Positions 35,358 to 42,011 of a stretch of DNA of 42,011 nucleotides are shown in pieces. The notes below the pieces were generated by a model that ran no database searches, was not told where the DNA came from, and saw only the letters and a program-made list of their open reading frames with translations. This DNA comes from Propionibacteriaceae bacterium. GTDB taxonomy: Bacteria > Actinomycetota > Actinomycetes > Propionibacteriales > Propionibacteriaceae. The stretch is taken from positions 1 through 42,011 of the forward strand of contig JAOPXN010000028.1 of assembly GCA_025965155.1 (NCBI GenBank), read 5' to 3'. Position numbers and translations under genes: made by a program. Numbering within the stretch: the stretch's first letter is position 1; each line of letters starts with the position of its first letter.

Positions 35358-36809
35358 TCAGAACAGCTTGCGGATCTGCTCGTTCAGTGCCAACACCGCC
35401 ATGAAAGCAAAGAAGACCGCCGACCAGACCAGCGCGACGACCCGGTACGAACGGACCCGGATGGCCGGCGGCAGCAAGCGCCGGTTCATGATCAACAGCA
35501 GGATGGAGTAGAAGAACATCATCACACCCGCCGTGCAGGCCGAGATGACCAGCAAGATCAACGGCTGGTCCAGACCGGCCAGCAGAACTCCGACCCCAAC
35601 CAGGCACAGCGACCACACGAGCAGGAAGTAGAGCTTGTTCTCGGCGATGTCCTTCTTGCGCAGGTAGGTGCTCTTGAGTACGTCCGACATCAGCCGGGTG
35701 GTGTAGTCGACGATGCCGGTCGCCGCTGCAAACAGGGAGAACGCACCGATTGCCCAGAACAGCACGGCGAACCACGGACCCACCACCTCGGCCAGCACCT
35801 GGCCCTCCGTCTGAAGGAAGCTGATGTTGTTGGCCACGTCGTCCCGACCGAACAGGGTGGCGGTGGCCAGCATGGACGTCGCAGTAATCGTCAGCACCGT
35901 GATCAACACAAATGTGGACAGCTGCTCGATGTTGGCGAACCTCCACCAGGCCTGCCACTTGCGTCGGTTCTCCTCGGTGTCAGGGAAGACGAATCCGGTG
36001 GGCTCCGCCGCCGCATGCTTCTCGCCAGTGATGGGACTGGTGAGGTGGGGGACGTGGTGGCCCATGCCGAACCCCTTGTCGCGAATCCAGTTGCTCTGAC
36101 AGAGATTCTGTCCGCCTCCGGCGCCGGCGTACGCGATTGCCCCCATCATCACGGCGAAGCCGAGCTCGCTCGGGAAGCGGCCGAAGTTCGTCACCGCCTG
36201 TGGCAGATCAGCCCAGGTGTCGCCCTTGACCACCAGCGCCAAGGCCAAAATGAAGAAGCCGCCGATCAAGATGATCTTGACGGTGATCAGTCGCTCCAGC
36301 GCCAGGTACACGACTGGGGCCAGCGTGAGAATGCAACCTATGCCAAGGAGAATGCCGATCGCGATCCACCGTGGGTTGCCGCCGAAGATGTACGACAGCA
36401 TCGCCGCCGAGCTGGTGGCCCACCCCGGCCAGAGGTTGGATAGGTAGGCCATGATCGCGAAGAACAGCCCCCAATGCTTCCAGCTCCGGTTGAAGCCGGT
36501 CAGCGCGGTCTCGCCGGTGGCAAGGGTGTATCGCTCGATCTCCATGTTCAAGAACCACTGGGTCAGAACGCCGACGAACGCGCCCCAGAGGAACACCAGA
36601 CCGACCTGACTGGCGATGTAGGGCCAGAGGATGAACTCCCCCGAGGCCAGCCCTACCCCGGCACCGACCAGCCCCGGACCGATGATGCGTCCCCAACCGA
36701 CCGGGGGTTCGGGAAGATCGCGGACCGCTGGAGGCGGGAGGTTCTTGGTCGGCAGCCGAAAGCCCGTATCGGTGGCCGATCGAGTCTGGGAATGAACGTC
36801 CTCGGTCAT
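35358..36809 (-). CDS. Nramp-like membrane transporter lacking the usual metal-site motifs
   Basis: A 483-residue protein with about 11-12 helices and the LeuT/Nramp layout. The first helix motif is GPGLVGAGVGLASGEFIL: the family's metal-binding DPGN is replaced by ASGE (residues about 55-58). The helix-6 motif, normally containing MPH, reads MMGAIAYAGAGGGQ. The loss of these residues suggests it does not move Mn/Fe like a classical Nramp protein. A hydrophilic segment with two His and many charged residues (MGHHVPHLTSPITGEKH) lies in the middle. ATG 36809 is supported by GAGAGGAG. Substrate unknown. Confidence 0.85.
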   Translation of the reverse strand: MTEDVHSQTRSATDTGFRLPTKNLPPPAVRDLPEPPVGWGRIIGPGLVGAGVGLASGEFILWPYIASQVGLVFLWGAFVGVLTQWFLNMEIERYTLATGETALTGFNRSWKHWGLFFAIMAYLSNLWPGWATSSAAMLSYIFGGNPRWIAIGILLGIGCILTLAPVVYLALERLITVKIILIGGFFILALALVVKGDTWADLPQAVTNFGRFPSELGFAVMMGAIAYAGAGGGQNLCQSNWIRDKGFGMGHHVPHLTSPITGEKHAAAEPTGFVFPDTEENRRKWQAWWRFANIEQLSTFVLITVLTITATSMLATATLFGRDDVANNISFLQTEGQVLAEVVGPWFAVLFWAIGAFSLFAAATGIVDYTTRLMSDVLKSTYLRKKDIAENKLYFLLVWSLCLVGVGVLLAGLDQPLILLVISACTAGVMMFFYSILLLIMNRRLLPPAIRVRSYRVVALVWSAVFFAFMAVLALNEQIRKLF

Positions 36810-36926
36810 TGCGTCTCCTCTCGACCTACTCACACTAGAACCGAGAAAGCATTGTGGAAAGCACATACCGCGACTAGCCTGGCCGCCCCCGGATAAGGGC
36901 CGGGTGCAGCAGTTGGACGGTGAGGC

Positions 36927-37805
36927 TCAGTGATGGGCCGCGTGAGTCAGGTCGCCGCCGTGTTTCTCGCCCATATTGTGCCGTGGGATGACAGCAACCG
37001 GGCAGTGCGTGCGGTTCAGAACCAGGCGAGCCAGCGACCGCGTCCAGGATGCCAGCCCCGTGGCCCGGGAGGTGCTCACCACCAGCAGCGACGCACTCAG
37101 CGACGACTCGAGGACCACTCGGTCGGGGTCGCCCACCACGGTGCTGACCGAGACTGCGACATCTGGGTAGTCGCTGCGGTAGCCAGCCAGCAGTTCGGCC
37201 AGATTCCTTTCCTCCGCCTCGACATCGTCGGGCGACGCGCCGACCGGCATCGCGTGCAGCGCAATCATGCTCACCTGCCTGAGCACTGCCTCTTCGAAGG
37301 CAAGCGTGAGCGCCTCGGCGGCAGCCGACCTGCCGGCGAGGGCGATCACCACCGGCCCCTGCTGCACGAGATCCTGACGCCACGTCGTCGGGACCACAAC
37401 GACTGGGCAGCTGGCGTCCTTGCACAGCCGGGATGCCACACTTCCGACCAGCAGCCGCTCGAAGAAGCCGACATGGTCTTGCCCAACTACGATCAGCTGC
37501 GAGGACTCGGCAGCCTGCTCGAGCAGAATGATCGGAGCCGTCTGCCCGACCAAGGTGCTGACCCGGACGGTCGGGGGAATATCGAGCCGCGCCACCAGGT
37601 CAGCGACGATGCTCTCCGCGGCCTCGCGCAGGCAGGTGAACATGTCCCCCGTCATGGCTGCCTCGATGGGCGGCAACGGGTAGGCGTGCACCAACAGCAG
37701 GTCGAGGCCACGTGCCTCGGCCTGCCTGACCGCGTACTGCGCGGCTACCAGCGCCTCCGCTGACCCATCGACCCCGACCACGACCTTGCGTTTAGTCTTC
37801 GACAC
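36927..37805 (-). CDS. Tandem universal stress protein (UspA family)
   Basis: A 292-residue protein with two UspA domains. The first (about 1-140) starts KRKVVVGVDGSAEALVAAQ and carries the ATP-site pattern VVGQDHVGFFERLLVGSVASRL. The second (about 150-280) has VVIALAGRSAAAEAL and SWTRSLARLVLNRTHCPVAVIP. Such tandem Usp proteins are common in dormancy regulons of actinobacteria. GTG 37805 is chosen because the homology starts there and AAGGAAG precedes it. A 30-bp palindrome lies 71-100 bases upstream of its start. The last residues (MGEKHGGDLTHAAHH) are His-rich. Confidence 0.92.
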   Translation of the reverse strand: MSKTKRKVVVGVDGSAEALVAAQYAVRQAEARGLDLLLVHAYPLPPIEAAMTGDMFTCLREAAESIVADLVARLDIPPTVRVSTLVGQTAPIILLEQAAESSQLIVVGQDHVGFFERLLVGSVASRLCKDASCPVVVVPTTWRQDLVQQGPVVIALAGRSAAAEALTLAFEEAVLRQVSMIALHAMPVGASPDDVEAEERNLAELLAGYRSDYPDVAVSVSTVVGDPDRVVLESSLSASLLVVSTSRATGLASWTRSLARLVLNRTHCPVAVIPRHNMGEKHGGDLTHAAHH

Positions 37806-38205
37806 CGCAGTCACTTCCTTGAACTCGTACTCTGGCCTGGGTGGTGGACGTCCCCGTTCCCGTGGACAGAGGAAACCGGACCAAAGGACGTACGTCCTGG
37901 TCCGGCCCACCGCACACGGCCGCCTCCTTGCATCGACAGTCTCCCACTGCCAGGGCAGTCATGGGCTCGGACACGACGACTTGCGACTGGGACGTGCGGT
38001 CGGGAGCGGGCTCCTGGTGTGTCCGCGGCGGCCAGGCGTACATTCAAGGGTGGCTGTGCATTCCCCGAGCGGACTCGGGAATCTGGCGCTTCTTCGTCTC
38101 GCCGTCCGCCCGAGGTTACTCAGTGCACCCGGATGCTCGTACCCAGACGTCGTTTCGGGCTGCACCTTCCCGAGGTAACTTCCAGCGCATCAGGAGCACC
38201 ACATC
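37806..38205. other. 400-base intergenic region between divergent stress genes
   Basis: The gap separates the universal stress protein (minus) and the histone-fold gene (plus). It contains the palindrome at 37876-37905 and CCCGAGGTTACT and CCCGAGGTAACT at 38109 and 38169, similar blocks 60 bases apart. I see no credible gene in it. Its length fits two promoters and their regulators. Confidence 0.5.
37876..37905. promoter_or_regulatory. 30-bp imperfect palindrome with DevR-like core
   Basis: CCGGACCA and TGGTCCGG arms flank GGACGTACGTCC, itself a perfect 12-bp palindrome; two extra A on the left side break the full symmetry. The core GGAC-N4-GTCC has the spacing of the DosR/DevR box (GGGAC-TWWA-GTCCC). 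It is 71 bases before the universal stress protein start and 300 before the histone-fold gene. A hairpin role is also possible. Confidence 0.5.
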
Positions 38206-38655
38206 ATGGAACTCATGGCCGTCTCCCGGTTCGAAGACTTCTTCCGCCAAGCCGCCGGCATCGACATTGACAAGAGCGATCTGCGGCGCTTCGACGACTT
38301 CATCAACGACAAGGTCTATGACCTGCTGCTGCGAGGGGCCGCGAACGCGAAGGCCAATGGTCGCGACGTCATCGAGCCGCAGGACCTGCCGATCACCAAG
38401 GGGCTGCAGGAGTCCATCAACGACTTCAAGTCGATCGACCAGGTGGTGTCGCTGGAAGCAATCCTGGAGCAGCTGACCCGACGCCCTCCCCTCGACGTGA
38501 CCTACAGTAATGAGACCCAAGAGAAGTTGCCGGAGATCGCAGGCGGACTAGGCGTTGCACTGGCCCGGTCGTTTCCGATTCTCGACGAAGACGTGAAGAA
38601 CCCGCAGACACGGCACTGGGAAAAGGCCATCCAAATCTTCAACCTGCTGCTCTGA
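38206..38655 (+). CDS. DUF1931 family histone-fold protein
   Basis: A 149-residue protein resembling the bacterial DUF1931 histone-fold family (prototype Aquifex Aq_328). The first half shows the histone-fold pattern: FFRQAAGIDIDKSDLRRFDDFINDKVYDLL, then GRDVIEPQDLPITKGLQESI. The second half (ILEQLTRRPPLDVTYSNE onwards) would supply the paired fold in one chain. Basic surface patches seem modest, so DNA compaction is unproven. AGGAG at 38192-38196 gives a good spacing to ATG 38206. It lies between the universal stress protein and an HPF-like gene, 85 bases before the latter. Confidence 0.85.
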   Translation: MELMAVSRFEDFFRQAAGIDIDKSDLRRFDDFINDKVYDLLLRGAANAKANGRDVIEPQDLPITKGLQESINDFKSIDQVVSLEAILEQLTRRPPLDVTYSNETQEKLPEIAGGLGVALARSFPILDEDVKNPQTRHWEKAIQIFNLLL

Positions 38656-38739
38656 GCCACCTCCTGCACCGGCTGGATCTGTGGTTCGCCGGGTGGGTAT
38701 ACCGTCGAGACAGGCGCTCTGTTAGAAAAGAGGCTAGCG

Positions 38740-39105
38740 GTGGGTGAGACCGAGAACCCCCGGACCGACATCCTCAATGAGGTCCTCCACCTGGGGAGGG
38801 GGTTCTCGGACGCCGACCGGCCATGGGTGCTGGACTCGCTGTCGCTCCTCGTGCCGCACCTGTCCCGTTGGGATCCCGCCGACGTGACCGTGGACGTCTC
38901 GGTCAAGGACCGCGACAGCAAGGAGCAACAGGTCACCCTTCGCGCCGATCTGCCTGGATACCCCGAGTTGGTCGCGAAGGCCTCGGACTCGAACCTGGAG
39001 TCGGCGCTCGCCGAGGCCAAGCGCGAGCTGGTCCGGCAGATCGAGGACGAGAAGAAGAAGCGCGAGCCCAAGAGCAACCGTCAGCTACGGAAGAAGACAA
39101 CCTGA
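38740..39105 (+). CDS. HPF/RaiA-like ribosome-associated protein
   Basis: A 121-residue protein. The middle DVTVDVSVKDRDSKEQQVTLRADLPG, then PELVAKASDSNLESALAEAKRELVRQIED, matches the beta-alpha layout of the RaiA/HPF domain, and the C-terminus is strongly basic (KKKREPKSNRQLRKKTT), suited to RNA binding. It lacks the C-terminal dimerisation domain of the long HPF at 14442, so it would be a short monomeric type. The start is GTG 38740, with AAGAGG upstream. The gene runs in the same direction as the histone-fold gene and may share its transcript. A ribosome role is inferred. Confidence 0.7.
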   Translation: MGETENPRTDILNEVLHLGRGFSDADRPWVLDSLSLLVPHLSRWDPADVTVDVSVKDRDSKEQQVTLRADLPGYPELVAKASDSNLESALAEAKRELVRQIEDEKKKREPKSNRQLRKKTT

Positions 39106-39154
39106 CGCCTTTGAACCCTGGCAGCCGGGGAGAATGTTGGCAGCAGGACGCCGG

Positions 39155-40048
39155 TCAGATTGGTGGTGGCGGCATCCCAGGCGGAAGCCCCACAAACGCG
39201 GCCCGCGCCTCCCCCAGCCAGTCCTGGAGTCGGCGAGGCTCCCGGCCCGTCACTTTCTGGACGTCGTCGGTGACCGAATCCATGGCGTCGCGGCGGATCC
39301 ATTCGAAAAGCTCCATCCGTCCGTCCACCTGCCACGGTGTGAAGCCGTTCTTCCGCATGGCCGAGCGAGCCGCCTCAGGTGCGAGGTCGGCGTAGTCGAC
39401 CGTGCGTGCGAACACGGTCGAGATACGGTCTGCGACGTCGGCGAAGCTCAGCGGCTCCGGCCCGGTGAGGACCAGCACGTCCCCGTCGTCGACCTCGGCA
39501 GCGCCAGTCAGCACCGCGGCGGCTACGTCCGCCACGTCGCGGGCGGCCACCAGGCCGACCCGAGCGTGACCCGCCGGAGCGGAGAGCACCGCCTGGTCAC
39601 GGATCGCCTCGGCTGATGTGAGCAGCTCCTCCATAAACAGGGTGGGTGCCAGATAGGTCACCGGAAGGCCGGTGCGTTCCAGATGGGCCGCGACCACGCG
39701 ATGGGTGTGCATGAACCGCACCTCGCAGTCGGGGTCCTGGAACCCGTCGTACGCCACCTTCACCAGCCGAGGCCGATGACCAGCGGCGACCAGAGCGTCA
39801 ACGAAAACGATCTCCAGCTCGGCCTGCGCCTCGCCCTCGGGACTGAGCAGGAAAACCTGGTCGAACTGCTCCAGCACCTCCGGTGGCGGTGGGTCGTCCA
39901 GTGTTCCGACGAGATGGTCGACGCGGGCTGGGAGGTCGACGGCCCTCGCCTCGACCCGAACCATCGCCGTCGTCGGCGCCGCCGCGTCACGGAGATTTTC
40001 CAGCAACCGGTACCCCACCTTGCCGGTGGCACCGGTCACGAGGATCAC
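39155..40048 (-). CDS. NmrA-like NAD(P)-binding protein
   Basis: A 297-residue protein of the atypical SDR type. The opening VILVTGATGKVGYRLLENL has the GxxGxxG dinucleotide-binding motif. The remaining pattern (VDHLVGTLDDP, FLLSPEGEAQAEL, THRVVAAHLERTGLPVTYLAPTLFMEEL) follows NmrA/TMR-type quinone or triphenylmethane reductases and redox sensors. The usual catalytic Tyr-x3-Lys is missing, as common for this group. The open frame extends far upstream, but homology begins at GTG 40048. It is convergent with the HPF-like gene and divergent from the NYN gene. Confidence 0.85.
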   Translation of the reverse strand: MILVTGATGKVGYRLLENLRDAAAPTTAMVRVEARAVDLPARVDHLVGTLDDPPPPEVLEQFDQVFLLSPEGEAQAELEIVFVDALVAAGHRPRLVKVAYDGFQDPDCEVRFMHTHRVVAAHLERTGLPVTYLAPTLFMEELLTSAEAIRDQAVLSAPAGHARVGLVAARDVADVAAAVLTGAAEVDDGDVLVLTGPEPLSFADVADRISTVFARTVDYADLAPEAARSAMRKNGFTPWQVDGRMELFEWIRRDAMDSVTDDVQKVTGREPRRLQDWLGEARAAFVGLPPGMPPPPI

Positions 40049-40162
40049 GGCCTGGCCCTGTCCATCCAACGAGTCTAACCAGCCGCGGCGGGCGGTCGCC
40101 ACCGGCTGAACTGAGGAGGAAGATGAGGGTCTGACCTGCTCATCCTCGCGACCGACGGAGGT

Positions 40163-40585
40163 GTGGTGGACACGTCCGGACAGCCGCAGGAGGTGGTGTT
40201 GCTCGTCGACATCGCCAATGTGATGGGATCGCGCCCGGACGGCTGGTGGCGCGACCGGGCAGGTGCAGCGACTCGGCTGCTGAACGCGTTGGAGCCGCTG
40301 AACCGTATCCAGGTCACCCTTCCGGACGGGACGGGGACGGTGCGAATTGGGGAGGTTCGTGCCGTTCTGGAGGGTGCGGCCAAGCCCGCGGAGGGCCCGG
40401 ATGCTGTGTCGGTACTGCGCGCCGAAACGGACGGCGACAGTGAGATCGTCGAGGAGGCTTTTCGTATCACAGCGTCGGGGAAGATACCGCTGGTCGTCAC
40501 GGCTGACCGCGGGCTGCGTCGTCGCCTTCCTGAGCAGTCCCTCATCATCGGGCCAGGGTGGCTGAACCGCCTCATCGGACGGTAG
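40163..40585 (+). CDS. NYN/PIN-like domain protein
   Basis: A 140-residue protein with the signs of a PIN/NYN nuclease-like fold: an early Asp in LLVDIANVMGSRPDGWW, a middle DGDSEIVEEAF and a late VVTADRGLRRRLPEQ. Such acidic positions hold metal in NYN RNases. Actinobacterial homologues are often called NTP pyrophosphohydrolase-like without proof. The start is GTG 40163 or the adjoining GTG 40166, with GGAG at 40157-40160. It is short and single-domain. Nuclease activity is inference. Confidence 0.75.
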   Translation: MVDTSGQPQEVVLLVDIANVMGSRPDGWWRDRAGAATRLLNALEPLNRIQVTLPDGTGTVRIGEVRAVLEGAAKPAEGPDAVSVLRAETDGDSEIVEEAFRITASGKIPLVVTADRGLRRRLPEQSLIIGPGWLNRLIGR

Positions 40586-40658
40586 ACCGGCGGCACGGTA
40601 CGAGAGCGTTACTGCCGCGATGGAGGATCCCACAGCTCCAGCACAGACGCCACAGCGC

Positions 40659-40696
40659 GAAAATGCCCACCACGCCGCTCAGGCGGCACGACGGGC
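40659..40696 (-). terminator. ssrA: Intrinsic terminator of ssrA
   Basis: On the minus strand a 14-bp stem (GCCCGTCGTGCCGC with GCGGCGTGGTGGGC, including G-T pairs) closes a 4-base CTGA loop and is followed by ATTTTC. It starts 45 bases after the tmRNA 3' end. This is the clearest terminator in the window, and it may also serve the convergent NYN gene. Confidence 0.85.
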
Positions 40697-40740
40697 ATCT
40701 GCGAACCGGGTACTCGCACGTTCACGAGCACCCCGGGGGG

Positions 40741-41108
40741 GGTGGAGGTGGCGGGAATCGAACCCGCGTCCTTGAGCGATGAAGCAAGACTTCTCCGGGC
40801 GCAGCTGGCTAGGCGTTCTACTTGGCTCCTGCACTCGCGCCAGCACGTTGCAGACAAGCCCAGCCTTAGTTAGTTTCCCTGTTGAGCCCCAAGGCGGCTC
40901 TCAACAGGTTAGCCCTCTTGATGAGGCCAGGATCCGGGACGAAGGCAAGCCCGGTCTGACCCTTCGATCACTGCTTAGGCAGCGAGAGCGAAGTCAGTGC
41001 GCTTAGAGTCGGCACTTATTGGTTTCCAGGGAACATTAACGAGTTGACCCTAGATTCTCGGCCCGCTTCTCTTGGAACGATCGACTCAAGTCGAAACCGA
41101 TCACCCCC
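40741..41108 (-). ncRNA. ssrA: Transfer-messenger RNA (tmRNA)
   Basis: About 368 bases encoding the ribosome-rescue RNA. The 5' end GGGGGTGATCGGTTTCGAC pairs with the 3' acceptor strand CACCTCC; the T-arm GGGTTCGATTCCC is present. The tag reading frame (41013-40975) is GCC GAC TCT AAG CGC ACT GAC TTC GCT CTC GCT GCC TAA, i.e. ADSKRTDFALAA, which marks stalled proteins for proteolysis. The 3' end has ACC followed by C in the genome, so the final A of CCA is probably added after transcription. Two ORFs that seem to cross it are not genes. Confidence 0.97.
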
Positions 41109-41129
41109 TATTGAGTTGTGCACCGCCCC

Positions 41130-41147
41130 GTCCCGGTCACCCGGGAC
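41130..41147 (-). terminator. Hairpin between the DUF1707-DUF4870 gene and ssrA
   Basis: GTCCCGG-N4-CCGGGAC is a perfect 7-bp stem, 70 bases past the upstream gene's stop and 22 bases before the tmRNA 5' end. No T-run. It is a terminator candidate, or an element of the ssrA promoter region. Confidence 0.45.
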
Positions 41148-41216
41148 TGGAGCGGCTTCCCACTCTACCTGCTGTGTAACGCCGGCGGCACCAGATTTGT
41201 TTCCGTGTCGACGAGA

Positions 41217-41825
41217 CTACTTCTCGTTCAGCACCTGGAGCTTGAGTACGGACTTGACCGGGTTCCGCCAGTCCTCCCCCTGCAGGGCCTTCGCGCCGCT
41301 CACGATCGTCAGCACCAGCCAACCCAAGAACATCAGTGGGAAGATCCAGTCGAAGACCTCGCCCCCGGTGATGCCGTGGACGATGCCGGCCGCAATGAAG
41401 GCGAGCAGCGAGACCAGCTGAAAGTTGAAGGCCTTGGCAGCCTCCCGTCGGGCATAGCTGCCCTGCGCCGAGAGGGCGAATACCAGGCCAGGGGCGACGA
41501 ATCCCATGAACAGAAAGGGCGAGAAGTGCGCCAGTGCGGCCGCTCCGCGTCCTGCCTGTGCCTTGGTTTCCGGCCGGATCATCGGCTGGTACGCCGGGTG
41601 GACGCCGAGCGCCTGGGAGGAGACGGGGACCCGAACCAAGCCATAGAAAGCCTCGTTCAGCTCTTTGCGGGTTTCGGATGAGAGGACCTGACCGATCCGG
41701 CGATCGAACTCCTCTTCGCTCATCCGACCCTCTGCGTAAGCCTGCTGCAACCAGTGCTCGGCTCGTTCGCGTTGTTCGTTGGTGACCTGCATAGTCAGGC
41801 TGGGATGCTCATACGCGGCGCTCAT
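41217..41825 (-). CDS. DUF1707 and DUF4870 domain membrane protein
   Basis: A 202-residue protein. The N-terminal DUF1707 domain (about 12-65) has the ERAEHWLQQAYAEGRMSEEEFDRRI pattern (SHOCT-like). The C-terminal half is a DUF4870-type membrane domain with three helices (ALAHFSPFLFMGFVAPGLVFAL, then KAFNFQLVSLLAFIAAGIV and FPLMFLGWLVLTIV). Function is unknown; DUF4870 proteins are small Tic20-like membrane proteins. The start is ATG 41825 or 41837; neither has a strong ribosome binding site. Divergent from the FKBP gene. Confidence 0.8.
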   Translation of the reverse strand: MSAAYEHPSLTMQVTNEQRERAEHWLQQAYAEGRMSEEEFDRRIGQVLSSETRKELNEAFYGLVRVPVSSQALGVHPAYQPMIRPETKAQAGRGAAALAHFSPFLFMGFVAPGLVFALSAQGSYARREAAKAFNFQLVSLLAFIAAGIVHGITGGEVFDWIFPLMFLGWLVLTIVSGAKALQGEDWRNPVKSVLKLQVLNEK

Positions 41826-41936
41826 AGGGACAAGCATCCACGTTCGTCCAATCTGGCACCATCAGGCGACCCCCCGGATCGACCCCGGCTCTCTGCGCTG
41901 GCGACCATGACCCTGCCGTCACGAACCACCCTGCGG

Positions 41937-41952
41937 GTCTTAGGTTTAAGAC
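41937..41952 (+). promoter_or_regulatory. Leaderless-type promoter and palindrome at the FKBP start
   Basis: GTCTTA-GGTT-TAAGAC is a 6-bp-arm palindrome ending at the base before the ATG. Within it TAGGTT (41941-41946) sits exactly at -12 to -7 from the A of the ATG, a TANNNT -10 box. Transcription would begin at the start codon, without a leader. Confidence 0.5.
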
Positions 41953-42011
41953 ATGACCGAGAAACCAGAAATCGACTTTCCCGAGGGCCCACCACCCTCC
42001 GACCTTGAGAT
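41953..42011 (+). CDS. FKBP-type peptidyl-prolyl isomerase, N-terminal fragment
   Basis: The window ends 59 bases into this gene. The reading frame gives MTEKPEIDFPEGPPPSDLE, the conserved beginning of actinobacterial cytoplasmic FKBP-type prolyl isomerases, followed in the family by an acidic linker into the FKBP domain. There is no ribosome binding site before the ATG, which fits a leaderless transcript. The gene continues outside the window. Confidence 0.8.
   Translation, partial: MTEKPEIDFPEGPPPSDLE

Noticed and set aside
40756-40770. tRNA-like T-arm on the minus strand
   Set aside because: The GGGTTCGATTCCC belongs to the tRNA-like domain of ssrA, with no separate tRNA around it.
40558-41006. 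Short plus-strand frames across the tmRNA
   Set aside because: The region is the tmRNA; the frames read its antisense strand.

Overview
The window is typical chromosomal DNA of a high-GC actinobacterium. Evidence is the mtrA-mtrB-lpqB-comF-hpf-secA gene order, the many GTG/TTG starts, the 4-bp stop/start overlaps, and a tmRNA tag (ADSKRTDFALAA) of actinobacterial type. Overall gene content fits Propionibacteriales, perhaps a Microlunatus-like Propionibacteriaceae; that rank is inference. I see no phage, insertion sequence, CRISPR array, rRNA or tRNA. The only RNA gene found is tmRNA (ssrA).

Layout. 1-3.2 kb: the 3' end of a 13E12/DUF222-HNH gene, then on the minus strand a WS/DGAT-like acyltransferase, a DUF6912 protein and the NHEJ factor Ku. 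3.5-6.9 kb (plus): a cupredoxin-like lipoprotein, a polytopic membrane protein, a GntR/UTRA regulator behind an 8-bp-arm inverted repeat, and an Rv3235-family protein. 6.9-22.1 kb (minus): the envelope/secretion/ribosome-hibernation block. From upstream to downstream it reads mtrA, mtrB, lpqB, comF, an SDR and an aldo/keto reductase (the last three coupled), hpf, a sodium/solute symporter with a small membrane partner, a YcaQ-type protein, secA and a DUF3048 lipoprotein. mtrA is preceded by three RTRAC direct repeats with exact 11-bp spacing, a likely MtrA autoregulatory site. 22.3-33.8 kb (minus): folP2-like, then five tightly packed genes (SWIM zinc finger, DUF5691, MoxR-type AAA+ ATPase, DUF5682, VWA), then malic enzyme, VanZ, YqgE/AlgH and a GyrI-like protein.

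33.9-42.0 kb: a second aldo/keto reductase, a VOC protein, an Nramp-like transporter lacking the usual metal-site motifs, a tandem universal stress protein, a bacterial histone-fold protein (DUF1931), an HPF/RaiA-like protein, an NmrA-like reductase, an NYN/PIN-like protein, ssrA with a clear terminator, a DUF1707-DUF4870 membrane protein, and the start of an FKBP prolyl isomerase gene with a leaderless-type promoter.

The best candidate for an under-described system is the SWIM-DUF5691-MoxR-DUF5682-VWA operon (25484-32815). It combines an AAA+ motor with a variant Walker B, a MIDAS adaptor, a probable EreA/TraB/ChaN-like hydrolase, a helical scaffold and a zinc-binding SWIM protein. Second is the stress neighbourhood at 36.9-39.1 kb: universal stress protein, 30-bp palindrome with a DevR-like core, histone-fold protein and HPF-like protein.
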